Part shown: piece after piece, positions 1 to 6,243 of the stretch
Position numbering within the stretch: the first letter of the stretch is position 1
Layout of the letters: every line of letters begins with the position of its first letter
Assembly (NCBI GenBank): GCA_002011685.1
Contig: MTOL01000430.1
Span: 867 to 11,472 of the forward strand
Origin: Deferribacteres bacterium JdFR-76
GTDB lineage: Bacteria; Zhuqueibacterota; JdFR-76
Reading direction: 5' to 3'
Length of the DNA: 10,606 nucleotides
The notes under the pieces: generated by a model
Databases searched by the model: none
Told to the model about the DNA's origin: nothing
Seen by the model: only the letters and a program-made list of their open reading frames with translations
Made by a program: the position numbers and the translations under genes

Positions 1-860
1 GCCGGGAGCCGCCGCTTGCCCGTGAGCAAAAACCGCCGGTAATCTACGTACGCCACAATATCTTTGGCCGTCAGTGAAGCGATGTACGTCTCCCCTCCGC
101 GGATGGTGAGGGAAAGGGTCGGAGGACGTACGGAAACCTGACGGTCACCGGGTGCATTGATGACCTTTACCCGGATTCCCTCCAGTGTTTTCTCGGCCAA
201 TTTCTCCACACGCGCCCGGTAATGCACCGCGGGAGGTTCCAGCAGAACCTTTCCGGGATGGACGTTTACCAGTTCCACGCGTCCTGTGACCCCCTCCCTG
301 ACGTCCTTTAACTCGAGAGGCCGGGTAAGCACCGTATCGATCTCGTCAATGGCCCGGATGGGTCCGCGGACAAGCACACGCTGTGGTTCAACTTGTACGC
401 TTCCCACAAGCACGTACCCTTTTCCGGGAACGATCCGGATCCGCGCTTTCACCGGCACTTCTTTCGAAACCACCGGTTCCAGAAAATACTGCACCGTGTC
501 CGGGTCCAAAAACTTAACGGCCTCCAGCTGAACCAGGGAAGTTGGCAGTCGAATTTTATCCAGGGAAAGCTGAACGACTTGCCGCGGCTGTTCGGACTGG
601 TTGAGGTCAGCCAGGATGCGGATCCGCGCATTCATAAGGGCGATGAGATTTTTTCCCTTTCCCCGGAAAACAACGCGGCGGATTCGTGGGTAGTCATTTA
701 TAATAACATAGCCTTGCGGTACGTTTACTGGTTCCACCCACACTTTGATCGGCTGTTCATAATAGCGCTCTGTTATAGCATGGAACCAGATGAGAACCGC
801 AATGATGAAAATGATCCCGTGAACCCGGTATTTCCGGATAAATTCCTGAAACTTCTGCAT
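1..860 (-). CDS. YbbR-domain (CdaR-like) membrane-anchored protein, 3'-truncated by window edge
   Basis: I translated this frame from the complement: it opens with ATG at 860 and stays open to the left edge, giving 286 residues without a stop. Residues 1-12 are basic (MQKFQEFIRKYR), residues 13-31 form one membrane segment (GIIFIIAVLIWFHAIT), and the rest is extracytoplasmic beta-rich sequence in about three YbbR-type repeats (roughly 32-115, 120-205 and 210 onward), with typical phrases such as EPVNVPQGYVI and VLVRGPIRAIDEIDTV. YbbR/CdaR proteins are known as partners and regulators of the diadenylate cyclase CdaA; whether this one has that role is inference. CdaA is normally encoded just upstream, but here the upstream gene is a small zinc ribbon, so the cyclase is not adjacent on that side. 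The start lies only 22 bases past the T-tract of a strong terminator. The Shine-Dalgarno is weak (GGGGTAG). The 3' end lies outside the window. Confidence 0.85.
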   Translation of the reverse strand, partial: MQKFQEFIRKYRVHGIIFIIAVLIWFHAITERYYEQPIKVWVEPVNVPQGYVIINDYPRIRRVVFRGKGKNLIALMNARIRILADLNQSEQPRQVVQLSLDKIRLPTSLVQLEAVKFLDPDTVQYFLEPVVSKEVPVKARIRIVPGKGYVLVGSVQVEPQRVLVRGPIRAIDEIDTVLTRPLELKDVREGVTGRVELVNVHPGKVLLEPPAVHYRARVEKLAEKTLEGIRVKVINAPGDRQVSVRPPTLSLTIRGGETYIASLTAKDIVAYVDYRRFLLTGKRRLP

Positions 861-881
861 CAACCCACTACCCCGCCATGC

Positions 882-911
882 AAAAAAGGGTAAAGGAATG
901 TTCCTTTACCC
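882..911 (-). terminator. Rho-independent terminator between zinc-ribbon gene and YbbR gene
   Basis: On the minus strand, GGGTAAAGGAA and TTCCTTTACCC are perfect 11-base complements (888-911) separated by two bases, so the hairpin would fold with about nine pairs and a six-base loop. Six T residues follow directly (882-887). This is a textbook intrinsic terminator. It ends the transcript of the zinc-ribbon gene and sits just before the YbbR start codon, so it may also act as an attenuator for that gene. Confidence 0.9.
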
Positions 912-944
912 AGGAACCGCTCTTTTGAAGCCCGCAGCCATCCT

Positions 945-1139
945 TCACTTCCCGGAAGTGGTGATCGACTTCCCAAAACTGACCTCTCCGTTATCAATCC
1001 GGATATTGAAGCCGCAATCCGGATTGGTACAAACCCACGCTTTGTAGAGAATAGATGCACCATCCCGTCCGTAATCCGACAGAGGTACAAGAACACCTGT
1101 TGAACATTTTAAACATTCTGGCAATTGAATCTGTTCCAT
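945..1139 (-). CDS. Small zinc-ribbon protein of unknown function (64 aa)
   Basis: The frame opens with ATG at 1139, preceded by a good ribosome binding site (GGAGGG, four bases before the start), and ends with TGA at 945. Two cysteine pairs, C9-x2-C12 and C37-x4-C42 (VCTNPDCGF), separated by 24 residues, look like a zinc ribbon that would bind one zinc ion. There is no signal peptide or membrane segment. I do not recognise a named family; such small ribbons can be transcription-, RNA- or metal-related, and I assign no function. The gene has its own promoter candidate about 130 bases upstream and an intrinsic terminator 34 bases downstream, so it looks monocistronic. The overlapping frame in 860-1096 lacks a ribosome binding site and cysteine motif and is taken as a shadow. 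Confidence 0.75.
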   Translation of the reverse strand: MEQIQLPECLKCSTGVLVPLSDYGRDGASILYKAWVCTNPDCGFNIRIDNGEVSFGKSITTSGK

Positions 1140-1388
1140 ACTTCCCTCCGCACATGGTCCCTATACCCACTGTATCACAGATAACTCCATTCTTGCCAGC
1201 AAGGGATCAAAGAGCCGCATGCCAGAAAAGTCAGGGTCGATCGTTGCAATATTCCTAAATAATGCTTAAAATTTAACGTTTGGCGCACTAAAAATCAATC
1301 ATTTTCCCCCGTTTTATCAAACACCGCAATATTTTTGTCCTGTAACAATTTTTTCAAAAGAAATATGAAATCAGTACAGGATTTTCTC
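1140..1388. other. AT-rich intergenic region
   Basis: This 249-base gap between the DUF3307 gene and the zinc-ribbon gene holds the promoter candidate above. It also has a 7-base inverted repeat, TCCTGTA at 1338-1344 and TACAGGA at 1375-1381, just downstream of the DUF3307 stop. The repeat encloses 30 bases and has no T-tract on the minus side, so it is not a convincing terminator; it could be an operator half-site pair. No coding frame with a ribosome binding site is visible. Confidence 0.5.
1270..1298 (-). promoter_or_regulatory. Sigma70-type promoter candidate for the zinc-ribbon gene
   Basis: Reading the minus strand, TTGATT (1293-1298) and TAAATT (1270-1275) are separated by exactly 17 bases, matching the -35 and -10 consensus at four of six positions each. 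The surroundings (about 1255-1385) are clearly richer in A and T than the flanking genes. It would start transcription near 1263, leaving a leader of about 120 bases before the ATG at 1139. Assignment is by pattern only. Confidence 0.45.
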
Positions 1389-2105
1389 TCAGCCCCAAAT
1401 CCAGAAATGCATGCCCAGCCCGATGGTGGCGCTAAAAAAAACGCTCAATGCAAAATCCAGCGAATTTCCTCCCCTTAAAAACAGCGGCCGCGGCAGAAAA
1501 GCAAAAGGCAGGAGGATAAGCCACCACCCTTGGAGGGACAGTGCCAGTCCAAGCATCCCCCGTTCCAGATACCCCCAAATGCGGTCCTTCCCGGCCGGAA
1601 ATTGCCAGTGAGGCCGGTTTTTTTTTCCCACATAGGCATAAAAATCGTTAATCAAAAAATAATTAACGGGCGCAATGGCAAACATGATGAGCACAAGACC
1701 GGACAGGAGCTGAATCAGCTGAACATTCGCATAGAAACCAGATACCCCTGCATCTCCGCCGGGATACCACCGGTAAAAAAGTAAAGTGGCAAGATAAATG
1801 GTACCAAAATGAAGGAATTGGTCAAACAAAAAAAGAGGAAAATTGTCCGGCATGTTTTTCTTCAACGTGAGTATGATTTTGGTGCGGTCATAGATGAGAT
1901 GTAAAACAGCCATAGCAAAGAGAATGAGCCAGTACCCCGGATAACGCAGGTAGGGTATGGTAAACACCACATTGCAAAGGGCGGTAATCCCGATATGGAT
2001 TAGAATTCCCCATCGGGTGCGGTGTTTGTAATAAAAAACCCTGTCGGTCTGCAACGGAAAATCGCCGACAAGATGTGCAAGGACCAATAGCCAGAAAAGG
2101 TTCAT
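1389..2105 (-). CDS. DUF3307 family multi-pass membrane protein
   Basis: The protein is 238 residues from ATG at 2105; an in-frame TTG three codons earlier (2114) is the alternative start. Neither has a visible Shine-Dalgarno. It is mostly hydrophobic, with about six or seven membrane segments. Conserved polar positions of the DUF3307 family are present: the N-terminal HLVGDFPLQTD, then a segment with LIHIGITA, then LHLIYDRTK, then FLFDQFLHF. These buried His, Asp and Gln residues suggest a transport or catalytic role inside the membrane, but the family function is not established as far as I know, and I give none. It is the last gene of the ribosomal operon, about 42 bases after rplI, with a small GC hairpin in that gap. 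No clear terminator follows. Confidence 0.75.
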   Translation of the reverse strand: MNLFWLLVLAHLVGDFPLQTDRVFYYKHRTRWGILIHIGITALCNVVFTIPYLRYPGYWLILFAMAVLHLIYDRTKIILTLKKNMPDNFPLFLFDQFLHFGTIYLATLLFYRWYPGGDAGVSGFYANVQLIQLLSGLVLIMFAIAPVNYFLINDFYAYVGKKNRPHWQFPAGKDRIWGYLERGMLGLALSLQGWWLILLPFAFLPRPLFLRGGNSLDFALSVFFSATIGLGMHFWIWG

Positions 2106-2125
2106 AATAAACAAAAATTAGGGAA

Positions 2126-2139
2126 GGGACGCCCGTCCC
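2126..2139 (-). repeat. Short GC-rich inverted repeat between rplI and DUF3307 gene
   Basis: GGGACG and CGTCCC are perfect six-base complements with a two-base spacer. On the minus strand the hairpin is followed by TTCCCTAATTTTTG, so a partial terminator or an mRNA processing/stability hairpin is possible. The T-run is displaced by about seven bases, which weakens a terminator reading. It lies before the start of the DUF3307 gene and could lower its expression relative to rplI. Confidence 0.3.
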
Positions 2140-2147
2140 CGGTAAGG

Positions 2148-2591
2148 TTATTTTTTGACGACCCAGACCTTTACGCTGGCGGTCACTTCCGGATGTAGCC
2201 GGATGGGTACGCTGTAAATACCAAGTGACTTAATAGGCTCTTCCAGCACAATTTTCCGGCGGTCAATTTCAATGCCCTTTTCCTTCAACGCATCAGCAAT
2301 ATCCTGCGAAGTAACAGACCCAAACAGTCGGTCTTCTTCTCCAACTGCCATGGAGATTGTGCAGGAGGTTTTTTCCAGTTCTTTGGCAAGCTGCTCTGCC
2401 TTTTTCTTTTCCCGCTCGAATTGAAGCACCATCCGCTTCTTTTCTTCTTCAAAACGGCGGATGTTGCCCGGCGTTGCCTCGTATGCAATTTCCCTGGGAA
2501 TCAAAAAATTCCGTGCGAATCCGTCTTTTACCTGAACAATATCTCCGGCTTTGCCCAGTTTCTCATAATCCTGCCTGAGAATCACCTTCAT
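2148..2591 (-). CDS. rplI: Large ribosomal subunit protein bL9
   Basis: At 147 residues this is the normal length for bL9, which binds domain V of 23S rRNA near the L1 stalk base and affects frame maintenance. The N-terminal rRNA-binding domain (about 1-50) carries the family signature with GKAGDIVQVKDGFARNFLIP. A long, charged connecting helix (about 45-80, rich in Glu, Lys and Arg) follows, then the C-terminal domain (about 80-147) with GSVTSQDIADAL and the ending ASVKVWVV. ATG at 2591 has a strong site, GGAGGAG, ten bases upstream. It follows rpsR as is usual, but with an unusually long gap of 144 bases that holds inverted repeats and a short open frame whose TGA overlaps this ATG. Confidence 0.97.
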   Translation of the reverse strand: MKVILRQDYEKLGKAGDIVQVKDGFARNFLIPREIAYEATPGNIRRFEEEKKRMVLQFEREKKKAEQLAKELEKTSCTISMAVGEEDRLFGSVTSQDIADALKEKGIEIDRRKIVLEEPIKSLGIYSVPIRLHPEVTASVKVWVVKK

Positions 2592-2735
2592 TGATCTTTG
2601 ACTCCTCCATTAATTCTGCACCATACCGCCCTTCTGAAATTTCCCCATCCCAGGTGTTCCAGTCCTATTCTTTCCCCTACCGGGTCCCAAAAGGGCGCGG
2701 TCATCACCCGGACTGGCCCGGTTTTCCCCCAAGAT
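2592..2735 (-). other. Structured rpsR-rplI intercistronic region
   Basis: Within an otherwise compact operon this gap contains a nested set of complementary segments. The outer arms are CCAGTCC (minus strand, 2710-2716) and GGACTGG (2659-2665), seven perfect pairs. Inside, CCGGGT (2706-2711) and ACCCGG (2680-2685) are perfect six-base complements that share two bases with the outer arm, and CCC-TTTT-GGG (2686-2695) forms a small tip hairpin. This may be an RNA regulatory or processing element for rplI or a stabiliser of the rpsR end. I recognise no known RNA family in it. Confidence 0.4.
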
Positions 2736-2963
2736 TTATGTGTACCGTTCGGCGATGTACGGAATCAGCGCCAGCTGCCTGGCACGCTTGATGGCCCGTG
2801 TAAGCTGCCGCTGATGGTAGGAACAGGTTCCGGAGATCCGCCGCGGAATAATTTTACCCACTTCGTTGGTAAAGCGGATCAACCGCTTGGGCTCTTTATA
2901 ATCAATATAGCTAATTCCGTTTTCGCAGAACCGGCAAATCCGTTTCCGTTTGGTACGAATCAA
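2736..2963 (-). CDS. rpsR: Small ribosomal subunit protein bS18 (zinc-binding form)
   Basis: The 75-residue product matches bS18, which pairs with S6 on the 30S platform. Family phrases are visible: DYKEPKRLIRFTNEVGKIIPRRISGTC split over residues 20-47, then QRQLTRAIKRARQLALIPY. Residues CRFC near the N-terminus and CSYH in the middle are the likely zinc ligands of the metal-binding (C+) form, which E. coli lacks. The start is TTG at 2963, supported by a perfect AGGAGGT five to six bases upstream and by the absence of any Met codon nearby. The ribosome binding site overlaps the TAG stop of ssb, ten bases away, so translation of the two is probably coupled. Confidence 0.96.
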   Translation of the reverse strand: MIRTKRKRICRFCENGISYIDYKEPKRLIRFTNEVGKIIPRRISGTCSYHQRQLTRAIKRARQLALIPYIAERYT

Positions 2964-2973
2964 GGCTTACCTC

Positions 2974-3468
2974 CTATAATTTTAGTTCACGGTACCCCAT
3001 TTCATCCTTGTCGTCTTCCGCAGAATCGTCGATCACATTTTCGTCTTCCGGGCGCTGATATTCCATCTGTTCTTCAAGATCTTCTTTTTCCTCTTCATTT
3101 TCCAGTGTTTTCATTTCGCTTGTACGCCGGTCCAGAAACTGGATGCGGCGTGCCTTGATTTCCACCACATTGCGGAAAACACCATCTGCGGACCGCAGAT
3201 TGCGGCTCTGAAGTTCACCGTCAATCAAAACAGCGCTGCCTTTCCGCAGATATTCCGCACAGCTTTCTGCCAGTTTGTACCAGGCCACCACACCCACATA
3301 ACAAACATCCTCCCGCCACTGGCCGGTGTTGTCCTTATACCGACGGTTGGACGCAATAAAGAAATTGGCAACCGGCGTCCCGTTGGTCGTATGGCGGAGC
3401 ACAGGATCCTTTGTAAGGTTTCCGGCAATTATAACCGTATTGATCTCCGGCATCTTATAGCCAGCCAT
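2974..3468 (-). CDS. ssb: Single-stranded DNA-binding protein
   Basis: With ATG at 3468 the product is 164 residues. That start has GAGG six bases upstream, better than the upstream GTG codons at 3489 and 3480 or the next Met at 3453 (MPEIN). The OB-fold fills residues 6 to about 110: INTVIIAGNLTKDPVLR, then NFFIASNRR, WREDVCYVGVVAWYKLAE and LRKGSAVLIDGELQSR. It coats single-stranded DNA in replication, repair and recombination. The C-terminal third is disordered and strongly acidic (EEEKEDLEEQ, DDSAEDDKDE), as expected, but the protein ends GYRELKL rather than the DxPF tip that recruits partner proteins. Its place between rpsF and rpsR is the classic one. Confidence 0.95.
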   Translation of the reverse strand: MAGYKMPEINTVIIAGNLTKDPVLRHTTNGTPVANFFIASNRRYKDNTGQWREDVCYVGVVAWYKLAESCAEYLRKGSAVLIDGELQSRNLRSADGVFRNVVEIKARRIQFLDRRTSEMKTLENEEEKEDLEEQMEYQRPEDENVIDDSAEDDKDEMGYRELKL

Positions 3469-3498
3469 TGCTATCCTCACATAAAACACATCCCGAGG

Positions 3499-3993
3499 CT
3501 ACTTTTCCGACCGCTCCTCCCTGGCCTCTGCACTCGCGGACTCAACATCCTCTGTCGGTTCCGCTTTTTCCCCTTCGGTTTCTTCCGCTGGTTTTTCTTC
3601 AGCCGGTTTCTCCTCGGCCGCCTTTTCTTCCACGGGTTTTGCTGCAGTCGGTGCCTCTTCTCGCGCCTTACGTAGCTCCCGTTCCAGCTGACGCAGAGCC
3701 GGTTTGCTCAGTTTTACGGTCATGAACCGAAGAATATTCTCATTCAGACGAAATTCCCGTTCCATCGGCTCGATAATCTTACCGTCTGAGCGGTAGAGAA
3801 TATAGATGTAAAAACCGTACTGCCGCTTCCGGATTTCATACGCCAGCCTGCGCTTGCCCCAATAGTCGCGCTTAATAATCTCGCCACCGGACGAAGTAAT
3901 CATCTCCACGATCTTATCCACGAACTCGTCAATTTTGCTCTGATCGAGCTGAGGATCCATCACAAAGATGGTTTCATACGTTCTCAGTTCCAT
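3499..3993 (-). CDS. rpsF: Small ribosomal subunit protein bS6 with extended acidic tail
   Basis: Residues 1 to about 100 are a standard bS6 fold: MELRTYETIFVMDP at the start, GGEIIKRDYWGKRRLAYEI and GFYIYILY in the core, and NENILRFMTVKL near the end. S6 binds S18 and the central domain of 16S rRNA. At 164 residues it is longer than the usual 95-135 because of a low-complexity Glu/Ala/Lys/Pro tail from about 107, including the imperfect repeat EEKAAEEKPAEEKPAEE. The tail is probably disordered. ATG at 3993 follows the pth TGA stop with no base between, and its ribosome binding site (GGAGG) is the end of the pth coding sequence, so translational coupling is likely. Confidence 0.96.
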   Translation of the reverse strand: MELRTYETIFVMDPQLDQSKIDEFVDKIVEMITSSGGEIIKRDYWGKRRLAYEIRKRQYGFYIYILYRSDGKIIEPMEREFRLNENILRFMTVKLSKPALRQLERELRKAREEAPTAAKPVEEKAAEEKPAEEKPAEETEGEKAEPTEDVESASAEAREERSEK

Positions 3994-4602
3994 TCATCCT
4001 CCTTCTTCCGTTCGTGTTTCTCCCTCCAAAAACCGACGATTGTATAAACTCATCGCCTTGTCCCAGCCATCACGCAAAATCGTTCGCACCGCTTCCCAGG
4101 CATATGGAAAAACATTCCTGAGCCGCTCCAGTTCCTTCCTGCTGAAATTGGACAGGACAAATTCCACCCAATTCTCTATCGGACCTTCCCGCCCAATTCC
4201 CAGGCGCATTCGTGGAAATTGGGAAGAGCCCAGTTCATCAATAATTGACTGCAGTCCATTGTGCCCGCCTGAGCTTCCTGCTTTCCGGATGCGCACCGTT
4301 CCGAGCGGTAACTGAAAATCGTCGCAAACCACAAGAATCTTCTCCAGCGGCAGCTCAAACGCTTCCACCAGTGCCCTTACTGCCAGGCCGCTGCGGTTCA
4401 TAAATGTCAGCGGTTTGGCCAGGACAATCTGAAACCCGTTTAGCGTTCCTTCCAGAATCTGCGTGCTGCCCGGTCCAAAATGGAATGGTTTATCAAAGAA
4501 CGCCGCGGCATAATCGCAAAAAAGAAAACCCGCGTTGTGCCGCGTCCGCTGATATTGCTTGCCCGGGTTCCCCAATCCAACGACCAGAAGATCAAGCGCC
4601 AA
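3994..4602 (-). CDS. pth: Peptidyl-tRNA hydrolase
   Basis: This 202-residue protein has all hallmark motifs of bacterial Pth, which cuts the ester bond of peptidyl-tRNA released from stalled ribosomes. GLGNPG is at 9-14, RHNAGF with the catalytic His22 at 21-26, TFMNRSG with Asn69 at 66-72, the Asp pair 94-95 (VCDDF), and GSSGGHNGL with His114 and Asn115. The start is TTG at 4602: the frame has a stop (the TAA of rplY) only four codons upstream and no ATG before the first conserved motif. AAGGGG eight bases upstream is the likely ribosome binding site. It is abutted by rpsF and lies 12 bases after rplY. Confidence 0.96.
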   Translation of the reverse strand: MALDLLVVGLGNPGKQYQRTRHNAGFLFCDYAAAFFDKPFHFGPGSTQILEGTLNGFQIVLAKPLTFMNRSGLAVRALVEAFELPLEKILVVCDDFQLPLGTVRIRKAGSSGGHNGLQSIIDELGSSQFPRMRLGIGREGPIENWVEFVLSNFSRKELERLRNVFPYAWEAVRTILRDGWDKAMSLYNRRFLEGETRTEEGG

Positions 4603-4614
4603 CCGCGGAACCCC

Positions 4615-5271
4615 TTACTCCTTTTTCTCCTCCGATTCTTCCTCTTTCTCTTTCTTCTCTTCCTTGGAAACTACTTCCGGCTCCGCCTCTTCCTCTTCGA
4701 CGGTTTCAACCACCTCCGCCTCAACCTTGGGCGGCAGCACCTGCGCAACCAGGGTATCCGGCTCTTCCATAATCTCAATGCCCTCAAACTGCAAATCTTT
4801 GATGTGAATCACCTCGTTAATTTTCAGGTGGCTCACATCCACTTCCAGGGCGTTGGGAATATCGCCAGGCAAGCAGCGGATCTCCACCTCACGCAGAGGA
4901 TGTTCCAGTACACCGCCCATTTCGCGCACACCAACAGGCGTACCAACCACATGCAGAGGTACGGTCACCGTTACCTTCTCCGTGCGCTTGATGCCCATCA
5001 TATCCACATGAATGACCGTCCCCTTTACCGGATCATACTGGACATCTTTAATAATGCTGGGTTTCCGTTCGCCTTCGCCAAAATCCAGATCAAAGATGTT
5101 CACTTCCTGCGAAGCAAGGCGGTGCAACTCTTTCAAATCCAGAACGATAGGAATGGGCTCCTCCCCGTGAGCGTAATAGATTCCCGGAACCATCCCCTGC
5201 CGACGCAATTGCTTCACATACGACTTGGTTTGCTTTTCCCGTTTCTGTACTTTCAGTACCGCTTCTGCCAT
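4615..5271 (-). CDS. rplY: Large ribosomal subunit protein bL25 (Ctc/TL5 long form)
   Basis: The 218-residue product is the long, two-domain Ctc/TL5 form of bL25, a 5S rRNA-binding protein. The N-terminal L25 domain (about 4-95) shows RRQGMVPGIYY and DVQYDPVKGTVIHVD. The C-terminal TL5-type beta domain (about 100-185) shows VPLHVVGTPVGVREMGGVLEH and VDVSHLKINEVIHI, here cited in parts. The final 35 residues are a Glu/Lys-rich tail that is probably disordered. ATG at 5271 has GGGAG six to seven bases upstream. It lies 11 bases after prs and 12 before pth, the common prs-rplY-pth order. Confidence 0.95.
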   Translation of the reverse strand: MAEAVLKVQKREKQTKSYVKQLRRQGMVPGIYYAHGEEPIPIVLDLKELHRLASQEVNIFDLDFGEGERKPSIIKDVQYDPVKGTVIHVDMMGIKRTEKVTVTVPLHVVGTPVGVREMGGVLEHPLREVEIRCLPGDIPNALEVDVSHLKINEVIHIKDLQFEGIEIMEEPDTLVAQVLPPKVEAEVVETVEEEEAEPEVVSKEEKKEKEEESEEKKE

Positions 5272-5282
5272 CGCTTCTCCCT

Positions 5283-6233
5283 CTATTTTTCAACATCAAA
5301 CAAAATACTGATGGATTTTTCGTTGTGAATCCGGTCAATGGCCTGGGCAAACAGGCTGGCCACCGACAGAATATGGAGCTTCTCGAAACGTTTTTCCTGC
5401 GGAATCCAGACGGAGTCCGTTACCACGACTTCCTTGATGGGCGATTCCTGCAAGCGACTCACCGCATTATCGGAAAGCAGCGCATGGCTGCATGCGGCGT
5501 AAATCTCATTGGCCCCGTGCCGTTTCATGGCCTCAGCGGCCTCCACAAGCGTTCCAGCTGTATCCACAATATCGTCCACAAAAAGTACGTTTTTCCCGGC
5601 TACATCGCCAATGACATTCATCACCTGGACCTGATTGGCCCGCGGACGCCGCTTGTCAACCAGCGCGAGATCCGCCTGAAGACGTTTTGCGTAAGAACGT
5701 GCCATCCGGATCCCACCCACATCCGGAGCCGCCACAACAAGGTCCGGGATGGCCTTCTTACGGAAATAGTCCGTAAACACGTATGAGCCGTACAGATGAT
5801 CAAACGGGATATCAAAGAACCCCTGAATCTGCGCGGCATGCAGGTCCATAGTTAAAACCCGGTTTGCCCCCGCCCCAACAATCAGATTAGCTATCAGCTT
5901 GGCAGTTATGGATACGCGTGGCTGGTCTTTGCGGTCCTGCCGGGCATAACCATAATATGGAATCACAGCCGTAATCCGCCGGGCGGAAGCGCGTCGGGCT
6001 GCATCGATCATAATGAGCAGTTCCATGATATGATCCGCCGGCGAATTGGTGGGCTGAACAATAAAAACATCCGCCCCACGGATGTTTTCATTAAATTTGA
6101 CCCAAATTTCGCCGTCTTTGAACCGCTCAATAGTCACAGATCCCAGTTCCATTCCCAGTTCGGCCGCAATTTTGGCAGCCAATTCGGGATTGGCGCTTCC
6201 GGAAAAGATTTTCAGGTTCGCATCCAGAATCAC
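5283..6233 (-). CDS. prs: Ribose-phosphate pyrophosphokinase (PRPP synthetase)
   Basis: This 316-residue enzyme makes PRPP from ribose 5-phosphate and ATP, feeding purine, pyrimidine, NAD, His and Trp synthesis. Motifs are intact: FSGSANPELA at the N-terminus, RFKDGEI, the flexible YYGYARQDRK, the metal-binding DLHAAQIQGFF (Asp130, His132), the catalytic loop VDKRRPR (Lys194, Arg196), and the PRPP-binding loop VDDIVDTAGTL (219-229). Length is typical of class I enzymes. The start is GTG at 6233, ten bases after the ispE stop, with TGAGGT about eight bases upstream; no ATG lies near the conserved N-terminus. The ispE-prs pairing is a recurrent one in bacteria. Confidence 0.97.
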   Translation of the reverse strand: MILDANLKIFSGSANPELAAKIAAELGMELGSVTIERFKDGEIWVKFNENIRGADVFIVQPTNSPADHIMELLIMIDAARRASARRITAVIPYYGYARQDRKDQPRVSITAKLIANLIVGAGANRVLTMDLHAAQIQGFFDIPFDHLYGSYVFTDYFRKKAIPDLVVAAPDVGGIRMARSYAKRLQADLALVDKRRPRANQVQVMNVIGDVAGKNVLFVDDIVDTAGTLVEAAEAMKRHGANEIYAACSHALLSDNAVSRLQESPIKEVVVTDSVWIPQEKRFEKLHILSVASLFAQAIDRIHNEKSISILFDVEK

Positions 6234-6243
6234 CGCCGCAACC

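Noticed and set aside
1338..1381. Terminator for DUF3307 from the TCCTGTA/TACAGGA inverted repeat
   Set aside because: The stem is only seven bases with a 30-base loop, and no T-tract follows on the minus strand.
3469..3489. Upstream GTG starts (3489, 3480) for ssb
   Set aside because: They lack a ribosome binding site; ATG 3468 has GAGG at the right distance and leaves only five residues before the conserved MPEIN.
4480..5328. Long plus-strand open frame of 282 codons antisense to rplY and pth
   Set aside because: It is a shadow: the minus strand encodes clear L25 and Pth proteins there, and the plus translation is Leu/Phe-rich antisense of the Glu/Lys tail with no motif.
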